DNA of 64,000 nucleotides, from assembly GCF_026745355.1 (NCBI RefSeq), contig NC_079202.1, positions 27,079,072 to 27,143,071 on the forward strand. Reading direction: 5' to 3'. The position numbers were made by a program, and so were the translations under genes. Positions 21,111-32,604 of the stretch are shown piece by piece; within the stretch, counting starts at the first letter, position 1; every line of letters starts with the position of its first letter. The notes beneath the pieces are model-generated. The model saw only the letters and a list, made by a program, of their open reading frames with translations. It did no database searches and was not told where the DNA came from. The stretch comes from Beta vulgaris subsp. vulgaris. Its lineage: Eukaryota; Streptophyta; Magnoliopsida; Caryophyllales; Amaranthaceae.

Positions 21111-22605
21111 ATGTGGTGGGTGCAACAATGGCACTTGATGAACTCAGTGATTAATACTATTGGAATCAAATTAGAAAAAATACTAGTAATGGGAAATCAC
21201 CACAATCATAAGTTCACATCCAAAAACCAAATAAAGATTAGAGGGTTGATATGTATTGGGAATATGCAAAGGGAATAAGCAAACCTAAACACCTCTAAAA
21301 TCGTTGTTAGCTAGGGAGTTTAGAGTCCTAATTATGGCAACAAAACCTATGTTTTGAGGCGTTATCACCTAACTAGGCCAAGTTAGGAATTGAAGCCAAA
21401 CCCAAGCTAATACCAATCAACAAGTGATGTGCAACAATAAATCAATCAATCATGAAGGTCATCCACATAAAAGTAAACCTTTAAATGGGCAACAAAGGAT
21501 CAAAAGGTGATGGAGCTCACATCAACTTAGTCACCAATCAACAACAAAAATTGAAATTGCACAAATCTCAAGCATAACCAACCCAACAAACTCTACTCAT
21601 ACAAATAGGATGGAAACAATGATTGGGCTACTCCCAATCCTAGTTGATTAACTACTCACTACCCATTACACTACTAGGCATTCTAACCATGGAAAAAATA
21701 GCAATAAATCACCAATCTAAAAATAGCACAAATATGACAAAAAAAAAAAAAAGCAATAACTCAAACCAAAATCTAATGAACAAACAAGAAGAAACAAAGA
21801 GAAGAAGAAGATTATCTATATTAACTATTAAACATGAAGATTAAACTATGAAAATATGAAATTAACAAAGTAGAAATGCATAAAAACAATGAGAAAGAAA
21901 GAAAGGATTGAGAGGATTACTAAGGAAACAAGAAAGTTCAAAGAAATTGTCACTTTTTCATTGATTTTCAATCTCCAAATTACACCTCTTGAGCCAAGTT
22001 TTCTCTCTCCTACACTAGTAAGTAAGATTAGGGTTCTAAAAATCTGGATTCCCTCCTAAAAAGGGGGAGAGAGATATTTATCCTTCTCTCAATTACAGCC
22101 GTCGTAAAACAAAAGAAACCCGAAAAATAATCCAACGGTCAGGCGCCCGGGCGGGCGAGCTTATGAGCCCGGGCGGTGCAGGGTGGTAAGGCCCGGGCTA
22201 ACGACTCGGGTGTGCGCCATTTATCGCAGACGAGGCATAATGTTTTGGGACTTATGCGCCCGGGCGGGCGACCTCATAGCCCGGGCGGGCGGTCTGGCTC
22301 GGGCGAGCTTCCCTGAGCTCGGACGGGCCGCTTTGCTCGGGCGGTGCTTTAGTTTCCCGGGCGAGCTTATTCCTCTTTGCTTCCCTTTCCTTGCTCCCCT
22401 CTAAACTTGCAAGAGCTTGAACTCCTACACACCAAAGATCAAATAGAAAAATAGGGGAGGGGATGCAAATACACGTACACGTACTAAGAGAGAATTAGAT
22501 AGATAAAAAGGTGAAATTAAAGAGGAGAAACACTAAAATGCAACATAAAACAAGTAAAATAGCCTAAAAAAACTACCCTAGGAGTGAGATAAATATCACT
22601 CATCA
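21111..22605 (-). repeat. Probable LTR of the Athila-like element
   Basis: On the minus strand the sequence upstream of gag begins TGATGAGTGATATTTATC at about 22605, a start seen in Athila-type LTRs. On the + strand it could begin TGATGAAC at 21136, next to a degraded primer-site-like GCAACAATGGCA. Only one copy is in the window, so the borders are tentative. The 22141..22372 part is strikingly GC-rich. Confidence 0.45.
22141..22372. repeat. GC-rich CCCGGGCGGGCG repeat island
   Basis: Irregular repeats of GCCCGGGCGGGCG and GCTCGGGCGAGCTT, with several CCCGGG sites and G runs, surrounded by AT-rich DNA. On its position it is probably the 5' leader part of the LTR. The ORF at 22183..22404 is a by-product of GC content. 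Confidence 0.7.
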
Positions 22606-23565
22606 TCTATGTCACACTAGGACTTCATTTATTAGAGCGTTTCCATTTCACATAAATATTATCATATTTTCCTTTTAAGTTTCATTAGCATTTCACCATT
22701 TTTATGCTTCTAATTCAATGATGAATTTCAAACAATGAAATGATTTTGATAAAAAAAATGAACATGATTTGTATTAGGAGTCATGTCCCTCTCCCTCCAT
22801 CATACATCCCAAAAAGCCATCATCGTACAAAACCTCCATAGGCCACCCTCATAAAAATAATCCTTTCAAAATCAAAGCTACACAAATAGCATTCAAACCT
22901 TCCAATACCCTAAACAAAAAAGCTTATGTGCATGCCTAAGTACATATAAAAATCAATATGAGGCAAAATGATAATAGATTATGTGCAAAAAAAAGCAAAA
23001 GCAAAAGCAAAAAAAGCACAATGCAAAAGTGTTAGGGGGCTTGCATATAAGTTGTACCCTGCCCTTTCAACCCATCATAATTCCTTTAAACCCATATAAT
23101 CCAAAATCATAATCCTTACCTTGGCCCATCTAATTAAACCTTTAGTCAAACCTCAAACCCTTTTGACCCTCATAGCAATCCTAAGTCTTTTTCTACAAGG
23201 TATGTCCAAGCCCGATTGTTCGAAAACCCGAATGGTCTGATTTCGCAGCAATACGTACAAATTCTCATATCGAAGTCCGATCACTTAAAAAAATAAAATT
23301 AATGATGCTGTCATCATTTTACTTTCTAGAATTCAAAAGCATACTCTTTCAAGATCCCCCACATAGATTCGAGTCTAAACCTAGTCACGTAAAAGCCTTT
23401 TCCCACCTATATCTTTATGAATCAAAAATTTAACCATTTATTTTTTCGTTCCACACTTTTCTTGTCCCTGAAAGATTCTCGAATACTTCCATGGTCGCAG
23501 GCAATATCTAACTTTGCCTGCATTAACTCAGTAGTGAATTCACCAAATTATTAGAGTCTTTTTGT
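22606..23565. other. Non-coding stretch, possibly Athila-related
   Basis: No ORF or domain. Holds a short AAAAGC repeat at about 22986..23017. The text around 23030..23230 (rich in CCC, CTTTAAACCC and CAAACCC) is compatible with gypsy untranslated DNA but cannot be assigned. Confidence 0.3.
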
Positions 23566-25023
23566 TGCCTATGCGGGATGAGTGTATTCAATTCGATTTT
23601 TTCACCATATACCCTGACAAATTGCTTTTTGCACCATATACCCTTTCGACTTTTGAAATTTACTATATATCCTTCGCTTTTCAAAAAATACATTCATTTA
23701 CCATTAATGACTAACGGCGTTAAACTCCGTTTGTCATTAACCCCTAAACTTAAATGACTAAACTTCCCTTTAACCCTAATTAACTAACTTAAATTTGACC
23801 ATGACCTTTAATCTAATACTCTAACCCTAAACACCCCCTCCCCACCCAAACCCTAACCCTAACCTTATATATGTAAACCCTAACTCTCTCTCTCTTCCTA
23901 ACCCACCACTAGCGCCACAACCTGACCCCCACTAGCCCCCCCATAGACCCACCTCCCTGACCCTCTCCCGCAACCCCTACACACAACAACACCCTCGCTG
24001 GAAAAACGCACGCTCTCTCTCTCTCTCTTTCCTTTATTTTTCGCCAGAATGTTCTCTCTCTCCTCTGTTTTTCACTGGAAAAACGCGCCCCCTCTCTCTA
24101 TCTCCTCTATTTTTCGTTGAAAAAACGCACTCCCACGCTCTCTTTCTCCTCTGTTTTTCGAAGGGGAGGTGGATGTGGGAGGGGGATGCAGGCTGGGGGT
24201 GGTGGGAAGAGGGAGGCGCGAGAGGTTGGGGGTGGTAGGGAAGGGGAGGCGCGGCTACAGGGGAGGGGGAGGGGGATGGTGGGGCTGGAGTTGTGGGGTT
24301 GGGGGTGGTGGGCTGGGGGTGGGTGGGGGCTGGTGGGCATTCAGGGTTAGGTTTTTTAGTTAGTTAGGTTTAGGGTTTAGGGTTATTTAGGGTTTAGGGT
24401 AGTAAATAATAAGCCAACTTAGGGACTAATTTAATGTAGATTTCTTTGTCATAACTTCATAATTGGTCAACAAACCAATGGATGAGTTTGAGCATGAGGG
24501 TACAAATATGATCATGAATAAAATTCGTCCATTTTTGGTCTCCATAATATGATTTGTGTTCGAGTTTGATGCAAATAAACAACCCGACAATATATTAATG
24601 CATTCAATAAAAGACTAATTTTTGATGCAATGAAATTTAAGTAATCAAAATTACTAAGAACCTAATCCGATTGTCCAAATAATCTAAATTCATTAAAATA
24701 TTTATTTAGGTCTTTGATTAACATAAATAAAATTGTGAGGTGATAAAAGCATTAAAGCATATAAGCATGGATATGAATATAACAATGTTTAGAAATATAA
24801 AATAATTAAAAAGGAAGTTTAGAAATGTAGAATATACAAGAGCAAGAATTCCTTTATGATTTACATGAAGAATCTAGATTGTTAGTAAAAATAAGAATTA
24901 AATTGAAACTAACCCTCACAAAGTATACCTTTTTCGTCTGGGTCTTGTATAACGATTCAAAAGAAGAGCAATCTTGAGGCTTAAATGGAGAATAGAATAT
25001 GTTAATGGAGTTTGAATGTATTA
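23566..25023 (+). repeat. Third arm of the long-inverted-repeat family, interrupted
   Basis: Bases 23566..23600 and about 24430..25023 match 17081..17865 in the same orientation, for example TTGCCTATGC near the start, then CATAACTTCATAATTGG, AATTACTAAGAACC, and GGGTCTTGTATAACGAT near the end. The inner part (about 23601..24429) is unrelated and replaces some 170 bases. The match ends at 25023 at the border of the mini-CACTA candidate. Confidence 0.6.
23601..24429. repeat. Inserted block: telomere-like motifs and strand-asymmetric G-rich DNA
   Basis: Starts with two copies of CACCATATACCCT and then CT-rich DNA. CCCTAA-type telomere motifs occur at about 23850..23885, and their inverse TTTAGGG occurs at about 24367..24404. 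Between them lie CTCTCT microsatellites (about 24009..24030) and a G-run-rich stretch (24160..24340) with many GGGGG and GGTGGTGGG runs. The ORFs here (24107..24363, both strands) are low-complexity and overlap in three frames, so I do not call them. It may be an inserted foldback element; the opposed telomere motifs give weak inverted symmetry. Confidence 0.45.
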
Positions 25024-25220
25024 CACTAGTGCATAATTGACCTGAAGTATTACCCCAGAAGTGTTACTCAAAGGTCTAAAAATGTTACTTCAAATGTTAC
25101 TTTTAAAAATGTGTTACATTAAGTGTTGCATATTGATTAAGTGTTACCAATGTGTTACATACATATTTCATAAAATTGGATTTTGAGAAGTGTTACCTCA
25201 TACATATGTTGTTTTTAGTG
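25024..25220. mobile_element. Possible mini-CACTA element (197 bp)
   Basis: Begins CACTAGTGCATAATTG and ends GTTGTTTTTAGTG, with repeated AGTGTTAC/ATGTTACTT motifs near the ends like CACTA subterminal repeats. It sits exactly between the end of the 23566..25023 repeat and an old Sirevirus LTR. The inverted match is limited to CACTA and no 3-bp duplication is clear. Confidence 0.4.
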
Positions 25221-26300
25221 AAATAGGTTTATCATGGACAGTGAAGAAACCAAGGGGAGTTCGATTCTAGAAGACTTGTTGAAACTTTTCAAGTGAAGTT
25301 CCCAAGATTATTATTAGGGTTTTCTTATTAGGAACTTTTGTAAGTAACAAGCAATAACTTGGAACAACGAGTTGTTATCTGAGTTTAGGAATAGAGCAAC
25401 TTATAGACTTCAGGAATAATAGCTATATATAAGAACTGTGATTTGGCACTATGTAGTAAAGATCGTGTAAGGAAACAAAAATAGAATATTTGAATTAGTT
25501 TACTTAATAAAATTAGTATATTTATGTTAGGAAAGATTTTATCTTTATGGATCAAATAATAACAAATCTTATCTTTATCTTTTAGTTAGATTTTACCTTG
25601 ATTATTTATGTTTAATCTTTATAAATAATCTTTAACACTTTAGCCAATTTTTTTATCTCTATATTTAGATCGTTAAACATGATTTTTATCTTGGTTTAAA
25701 TAAAATCCGATTAGTTTTGGTTCCTTATAGATCTTGATGAGGATTATAATGGTTAGTTGTTTAGATATATGCATTCGTAACGCTTTAAGTTATATGTATC
25801 TATAACGAGTCAGTTTTCAATCATCATTTGAGTTAACACTGATCGAACATATTTGAGGCCATTATATATTCTATTGTGTGACTGCCATAGAGAGTTCTTA
25901 TAAGCATCATTGTTACTAAGTTTGTTGTTAGTTTCTCTTAGAGTTAATTCGAGAATTTATAATTGATTTAGGGATGGGATTGTGAGTGAAATTCTGTATT
26001 TGAGCAAGCTTTGAGTGAATCTTAAGAGAGCATTTTGAGTCAAGTCAAGAAAGAATAAGCAACAATGAGGATTGTTTTAGGCATTGTTGTACTTAGGGGT
26101 TGTCCTATTATTGGTTGATGAGTTGTGTTTAAAATCATCCGGGTTCGAGATTATTTTTGCTTCTTATTTAGGACGGTTTTCTTCATAAAATCTCTCATGT
26201 CCTTGCTTTGTGCCTTTGCATTTGTTTAAATTCCGCAACAATTACTTATTGTCCCCAAAAATATAATTCACCCCCTTGTACCGTTCCTAATAGAATAACA
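25221..26300 (+). repeat. Old, diverged Sirevirus solo or truncated LTR
   Basis: The last 400 bases parallel the young Sirevirus LTRs in order: GTGAGTGAAATTCTG, GAGTGAATCTTAAGAG, GTTTAAAATCATCCGGG with GTTCGAG, ATTCCGCAACAATTAC, TAATTCACCCCC and the terminal AATAACA at 26300. The first 600 bases are diverged and the LTR start is missing. No primer site or gag follows, so it is a solo LTR or a remnant. Confidence 0.7.
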
Positions 26301-27594
26301 TAACTATCAACACATTGTACTAAATTCATACTTAAAACAAAATATATACACAAGTCTAGTACATAAGTTTGATATAAAAAAGATATAAACATCAATACGT
26401 GAAATGCTTTCCTCAGATAACAAAACATCATATTGACTTTATACCAAACAAACCTAGCTTTATAGATCAACAAGCTCCTTACAATCACTTAAAATTTTTT
26501 ACCTCACCAAGACACTTTCAAATCACATCAACGAAAACTAAGCATACAATATTCACCCTGAAATTCATTTTTAACTGGCTTAAACACATAAACAACTTAT
26601 TGATACATATTATCAAAACATAGCAATATCATACCCTTAAGTTATCATATCTCAATCACTTGATGAAAAATAGTTCAAACATAATGTGAAAAAAGAGAAC
26701 ATAAATATAAAGCTAACATATATGAGCAATTAAAAATATGTTAAAAAATGCACAAAAAACATAATAAGTAAGACACTTTTCGTTTGAGCTAAACAACACT
26801 TAACTAAATTCAAGTAACTGAAGTGAATTGAAATTAAATTCAAAATAACAAGATCAGAATAATTTCGTATTAGATAAAGTATTGTATTAAAAGTAATATC
26901 TAGCATGACTTACATATATGAGAAAATATCGAAAAATAATTACACAAATGGGAAAGGGAAAACACAAAATGGTCCAAAGTGGGTACACTTAGAGAGAGGC
27001 ATGAGGGGAGCAACGAAAGGGATAAGGGTGAAAGCGAGAAGTACTACTTTCTACTACTATAACTCCCAATGAATTAAATTGCAATTCCTTCCAAAATATT
27101 CCATTGAACAGTACTCCTTTTGTTTTCTCGAATTCCAACCCATTCCTCTTCAGAAATTTCCAAAAAGAAAATAAGTAAAACCTACCCTCCATTATATCCC
27201 CCCTGCAACTGCAAACCTCCCTTGTCATACTCATTCCCACTATTATTCATCAGCTAAAGTTCTCTGATTTCTCTGCATCCTTAAATACACCTACTTTCCT
27301 CTTCTTCCTTCTTTTTCTTCAAACCATCATCCCAATACACTCTCTGCAATTTCTCTTCTCTGTAAAAATTTATTTCATCAATAACCCTAGAGAAAAAGAT
27401 AGTTTATTATTATTATAAAATACAAAAAGCTAAATAAAAAAAAAACCCTACTCTTTTCTTTTTCTTTTTACTCAGAGTTTGTAAAGACCCATGCAAATCA
27501 TAAGGCACTCATGATCTAATCATACCAAGTTATACCATCACTCTTTTTCACCTTCTTCTTCTTCTCTCTCCTCAACTTCATATCCAATTTAAAC
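26301..27594 (+). promoter_or_regulatory. KAN4 upstream region and 5' leader
   Basis: AT-rich, no coding features. About 300 bases before the ATG the DNA becomes pyrimidine-rich (TTCCTCTTCTTCCTTCTTT at 27297 onward), typical of plant core promoters and leaders, after a weak TATA-like TTAAATAC at about 27281..27288. Two tiny upstream ORFs lie in the likely leader: ATG at 27491 (7 codons, stop 27512..27514) and the overlapping ATG-ATC-TAA at 27511..27519. The transcription start was not determined. Confidence 0.5.
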
Positions 27595-30500
27595 ATGGAT
27601 CTTTCCCTGCAAATTAGCCCACCTTCAATTTCTTCAAATCATTTTGATACTAAGGAGCTCATGAGAAAGCCTGTCAGCTTTTACAGTGATCGGAGCTCCA
27701 CCACCGCAGAGTCAGGCAGTAGTGCAGGCAGTGATGTGAGTTACCATAGTGAGGAGCCTGTGTTGAGCTTAGGGTTTGATTACATGGTTCATTGTAATAA
27801 CGGAATCATTGGCTCTAACGTACCACTAGTTAGAGGACCATTTAGTAGTTGTAGTAACAGTAATTCATACAATCATCCCCATTACAACATCCACCAGTTT
27901 AATGATCACCAGCCTCAAATCTACGGCCATGATTTTAAGAGAAACTCGAGGTCCACGACTATGAGTGGTGTTAAGAGGAGTGTTAGAGCTCCTAGAATGA
28001 GATGGACTTCTACTCTTCATGCTCATTTTGTTCATGCTGTTCAGTTACTTGGAGGCCATGAAAGTAAGACTAAATCAATTTTACTATAAAAAAAAAACAA
28101 AAATTTAACCCAATAATTATTTTTAGTTATGACAATGAAATTTTTTACAGGAGCAACACCAAAATCTGTGCTTGAGTTGATGAATGTCAAGGATCTAACC
28201 CTAGCACATGTGAAGAGTCACTTGCAGGTGGGCAATAGTAATTAATATTTTTATGAATATTATGATATATATATTCACTTGTTTTAATTAATTATCTTGC
28301 ATTTCCACCACACTAATTTCATCATATTTGAGTGGGAAGGGAGAGAACAAAGAGATGAAAACAAAAGAGGCATCAAGTGTAGAAAGAATAATCTTGACAA
28401 TGTGGACCCTTATTCATTTTTTTTTCTTGTTTTTGTAGCTAATTTGTTGTATTGTTTGTTGGTGTTTATTTACATGTAGATGTATAGAACAGTGAAGAGC
28501 ACTGACAAAGCAGCATCAGCATCCACATTTTCATCATCAGGTAGATTTGGAGTTTGTTCTCAGTACGCATTCTATTATTCCTTTTATCATATATACTTCA
28601 TATCTTTCTGCAAATACACTAGTGTTATTATTACCTTGTTGTTTTTGTTTTCTGACAAATTAAATTAGAGTAGCAAAAAATAAATGGGTTCAAATTATTG
28701 CAGGTCTAGCATTAGAAGAACACAATATGGGCTCAACCCAAAGGTCAGGGATGATTGATCAAGAAGTCATAATAGATAGAGGCTTCTCTTGTGAAAAAGC
28801 TGATTCCAACCCTTCTTATTTTCCACCAACATCATTAGGAAAAACAAATTTGTAAGTAACTATTTTTTTTTAAATTTATTCTTATTTATTTATTTAATCT
28901 TAGTATATCTCTATTCTTTTGCAAATTATTTGGTCTACAATCATAGCTTTATATTGACCCTGTCTTAAACATTGTTCAATAAATCCCTTTTGTCATGACC
29001 AGACTTTTACTCTTATTGGACTACCTTCCAAGGCCGTCTTGAATATTTACGGGCCCTGTTCTATAATGGAAATTGGACACTTTTTTCCCCTTATTGATAG
29101 AAAAAGACTATACTTTTTCATAGAGAATAGGGAGAATCAATACTGATTGATTGACTGACTTTATTATTGATAATTATGAAAAAAGTATTAATAACAATAC
29201 TAAAGTTAAAGATATAAAAGGTTGAATTTTTGGTAAAAGAGATTGAGCAAGATGATAGGAAATAACGTGAAATATGGAGTCCGAAGACGAAGATGTGGAG
29301 CGTTTGCCGTTTATACAAAGCATGATATTTTTCAAATTGGGCCCTTTCAGATAAAATCAAAATATTTATGACCAAGGGCCCTGTACAGAGGGGCTCGTTG
29401 CACACCCGCAACTACGGTCCTGCTAGCTTCTCACATAACATATGATGCATAATGCTCTTGGTGTTTATTTTTAATTATCTCTTTTTCTTTGATGTGAGGG
29501 TTGAATATTTTCGTTTGGTGCCATTTTCTTGCTTTCTTTAATTTCAAGAGTAAAACCCACCAAAAGTGGAAACACTATAAGAATGCAAACACATAGAGAC
29601 ATAATAGACATACACAATGTGCATACACAAGAATTGTCTTGGTGGTGGTGATTGTTTTTGGGTCCAACATATTGTGTCTCTCTTTGTTAAAGGTGTTGAT
29701 ATAATAGATTAATTGCACTTGTGAAAAAAACACAAGAAAAGGAAATAGTTTTATTACTTCTTTCAATAAAGTTTTCACACATAAATTTTGGAGGAGAAAA
29801 GGGATCTACAATTTTAAGGTGAAAAGTGTTTGTTCTTTTTTGTTTTTTTGTTCTTCTACACAATAATTAGAATACTGTCCTCTTTCTTTAATCCCATCCG
29901 TCAGATTGTTGAATGTCCAGATCCCTAAAAGATCAAAAAAGTCATGTAGTAGTTTAGCACGAATCTCGATGTAACGTTATAGTAGTCATAGCAGTAAATT
30001 TTTACATTCTTTATTTTAATTTGTAGGCTTTTATAATAAAGGCTTTGTTTAATTTATCTGTCTTCTTATATATTCTGCTGCAATGTTTATCAATTTTCAA
30101 ACAAGTGGATGTTTATATCTTGCAACTTTTAACTAGTTCGTTTGTCTTGTCTTTAATGTTCTCTGTTGACTTGATTTTGCGGGACTGCCGGGAGGTATCC
30201 TATGAAGTACTTACTACCCATAATGCTACTTAGTAGCCTCCTAATAATGTCAACAAAAAAGGGGTGATAGATGTACGATCAGTCTCTATATGCAACATTT
30301 TTATTAGTGATAAGTTTTTTTAAAAATTATAAAGAAAGATTGAGAGGCAAATTTATTGCAATTTTAATCTAAAACTAAAACATAAGGAGTTTTTAAAATA
30401 ATAGTGATGTATATGATTGCTAGGGATGATGGTGGATCCAGAATCCAAATTAGATCTGATTGGACCTAACCAATTTTTACAGGTTTAGGTTTACTTTTTT

Positions 30501-31755
30501 TTTGGAGCTAATGGACCCGACAACTCATGGGTCGAGTCAGGGTCTAGGTTTCAATGATCGCAGACCCAGACTCGCCCCATATCCGACCCGTGGACTTGTT
30601 TATAATTTTGAAAATAAAAATAAATTAAATTTCTGAACTTTAATTGATTTAACTTTCAAAATAAGTCTGAAAATTACAAACTAAATAACTTATTTATGAT
30701 TATAGCACAATACATAGAACAAAAATAACCCGCAATAAGTGAAAAAAAAGTTTATGATTGAAGAACAAATTAAATTAACTTAACTAAAGCAGTTTTCAAA
30801 TCAATTACAAAACCAAAGATATAAAATTTTGATTTTACCTAAACTTTGAAATGCAATAACAATACCAACATCCATTAACAAGTAATAAAAATACCAAGAA
30901 AACAGCTTATTCATCAAGTATTTTTTTATATTTTGTATTACACCACATGATACTTAATTAGAACTAATAATAATAAATTACATTCTTTAAAATTACATTT
31001 AGATGAAATTTAATAATAATCGCCTAAATAATCGATGCACACATCACGTGCAAAGAAGGCTAGTATAAATATATTAAAAGGCGTGCATAAACAAAAAACG
31101 GTGCCATGTGGCGCTCTCCCTAGGGAGTTTTAGTTCATGTAATCCATGTACAATAAAAAAAAAAATTTTAGAAGATGCGTAGTATATGGTTTGATCTCGA
31201 GACCTCAATTACATATACTAAAGTCTTAACCACTAAACTAAGTTGTATTTAGTGTTATTATCATAAATTATTATATTAATAAGTGAAAATTTTCTTACTC
31301 GGGACATAACCCGAGCCTAATAACTTGTTTATGGTTAATTAATACACTATATGGTGTCACTAATGTATGAAATGGAACCCCTTTGCAGAGGCTCATGCTT
31401 ATCATCCTTAGATGCAAATGAGGGAACAAACTTGAACCACTTTTGTTCTCATTCTTTCAATGTCAAGGTACATATCCTATTCATATTTACCAATGTCACA
31501 AATGCAAAAGAATTGTGGTATTGCTATGCCTGACACTTCATTCTTATACAATGTTTTTTGTATCTGTTTTATTAGGCGAATGGTCGTGATGGTGTAATGA
31601 ACTCATCTAACATGGAACAAGAGAGACTCGGATTAGTTATTGGCTGCTTTTCATCAGCTGATAGTTTGCTAAATTTAGAGTTCACCTTAGGACGGCCAAG
31701 TCGACAAATTGATTATGCCGACTCTCCTCATGAAATGACTCTTCTGAAGTGTTGA
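27595..31755 (+). CDS. KAN4: KANADI4/ABERRANT TESTA SHAPE-type GARP transcription factor
   Basis: The only host gene recognised: a nuclear DNA-binding factor of the KANADI clade. In Arabidopsis KAN4/ATS sets abaxial identity and integument separation in ovules. Six exons with GT..AG borders: 27595..28063, 28151..28227, 28480..28540, 28704..28851, 31389..31467, 31576..31755. They total 1014 bp (337 residues plus stop) with an open frame throughout. The protein begins MDLSLQISPP, an EAR-like LxLxL context conserved in KAN2/KAN4. It then has PVLSLGFD and PQIYGHDFKR, and the GARP domain at residues about 128..188 (RAPRMRWTSTLHAHFVHAVQ, then LLGGHE, ATPKSVLELMNVKDLTL, AHVKSHLQMYRTVK). The C-terminus (LEFTLGRPS, then EMTLLKC) matches ATS, so I prefer KAN4 to KAN1-3. 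Intron 4 is long (2537 bp). Exons 4-5 are less conserved, so their borders are the least certain. Confidence 0.9.
28852..31388 (+). other. KAN4 intron 4 (2537 bp)
   Basis: Bounded by GTAAGTAAC and TTTGCAG. It is much longer than the other introns (87, 252, 163 and 108 bp). It contains a hAT-like MITE (29029..29422) and a block at about 30420..30600 with GGTCC/GGACCC and GACCCG motifs that resembles decayed hAT-type ends. The rest is AT-rich. ORFs in it are not conserved or domain-bearing. Confidence 0.7.
29029..29422. mobile_element. hAT-like non-autonomous element (394 bp) in KAN4 intron 4
   Basis: Starts CAAGGCCGTCTTGAATATTT and ends CTACGGTCCTG. GGGCCCTG blocks lie near both ends in inverted order, a pattern common in plant hAT derivatives. 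Flanking 8-mers CTACCTTC (29021..29028) and CTAGCTTC (29423..29430) agree at 7 of 8 positions, as expected for an older hAT 8-bp duplication. Confidence 0.6.
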
Positions 31756-32018
31756 GAGTTTTTATGCATGAAATGGCTAGATTTATATCTAGTTATTATT
31801 AGTTGTTTTATTTAACATTTAGGTGATTCGTCAATGAACAATATAATTTTGCTCACAAAACCTGTTCCATTCTATCCTTTACAAGAAACAAAACCGAAGT
31901 ATTTTTCAAAACCTTAAAGAGTCGAGTATTTTAAATTAAATGTCGACTAAATCTTGTTATGAGTGTGAAGATGTTGATTTGTTGGAGAAGATAGAAAATA
32001 GGAGATTAAACCACTAAT
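31756..32018 (+). other. KAN4 3' untranslated and downstream sequence
   Basis: 263 bases between the KAN4 stop and the TRIM element. AT-rich with an AATATAAT motif near 31839 that could serve as a poly(A) signal. No coding feature. Confidence 0.4.
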
Positions 32019-32604
32019 TGACAAATCTCAGTGGGATCGGCACAAGCCCACACAAGAGAAGAGTATGACCACACACAAGTCCAATGGGGTTCCATCCTAA
32101 AACCATATGGTGATAGGTGGAGTAACCCATTAGCTTATATATTAGTCATATATTTTCAATTCTTCCAATGTGGGACACATGTGGATTACACTCTCAACAC
32201 TCCCCCCTCACATGTGTGCCACCTTTAAACTTGCAATTGGATAGGTCACATACACCTCGTTGGCCCTACTTGGGCTTCCAACATGAGGTCAACAAGCCCC
32301 TACTTGGGGCGCCCCTACTTGGGACACAATTCTGTTGGGCAACGTGCTCCAAACAGATCAAACCTTCCATCTTGCATTCAATGGGCCACATACCCTAGGC
32401 CGGGATCGTCAGCTCTGATACCATGACAAATCTCAGTGGGCTCGGCACAAGCCCACACAAGAGAAGAGTATGACCACACACAAGTCCAATGGGGTTCCAT
32501 CCTAAAACCATATGGTGATAGGTGGAGTAACCCATTAGCTTATATATTAGTCATATATTTTCAATTCTTCCAATGTGGGACACATGTGGATTACACTCTC
32601 AACA
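32019..32604 (-). mobile_element. TRIM retrotransposon (586 bp), complete
   Basis: Two 181-bp direct repeats (32019..32199 and 32424..32604) differ at one base in my comparison. Read on the minus strand each starts TGTTGAGAGTGTAATCC and ends GAGATTTGTCA. The minus-strand primer site TGGTATCAGAGC (32412..32423) abuts the right repeat, and a purine tract AGGGGGGAG abuts the left one. A perfect 5-bp duplication ctaat flanks the element (32014..32018 and 32605..32609). There is no coding capacity. I see no 5S-like promoter, so it is not called Cassandra. ORFs starting MGSAQAHT are repeat copies, not genes. Confidence 0.92.

Noticed and set aside
24107..24363. Proline/glycine-rich ORFs on both strands
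   Set aside because: Low-complexity G-run DNA gives open frames on both strands; no start context or domain.
32019..32604. TRIM as a Cassandra element
   Set aside because: Cassandra LTRs contain a 5S rRNA-like promoter. I see no 5S-like boxes here, and the LTR start differs.
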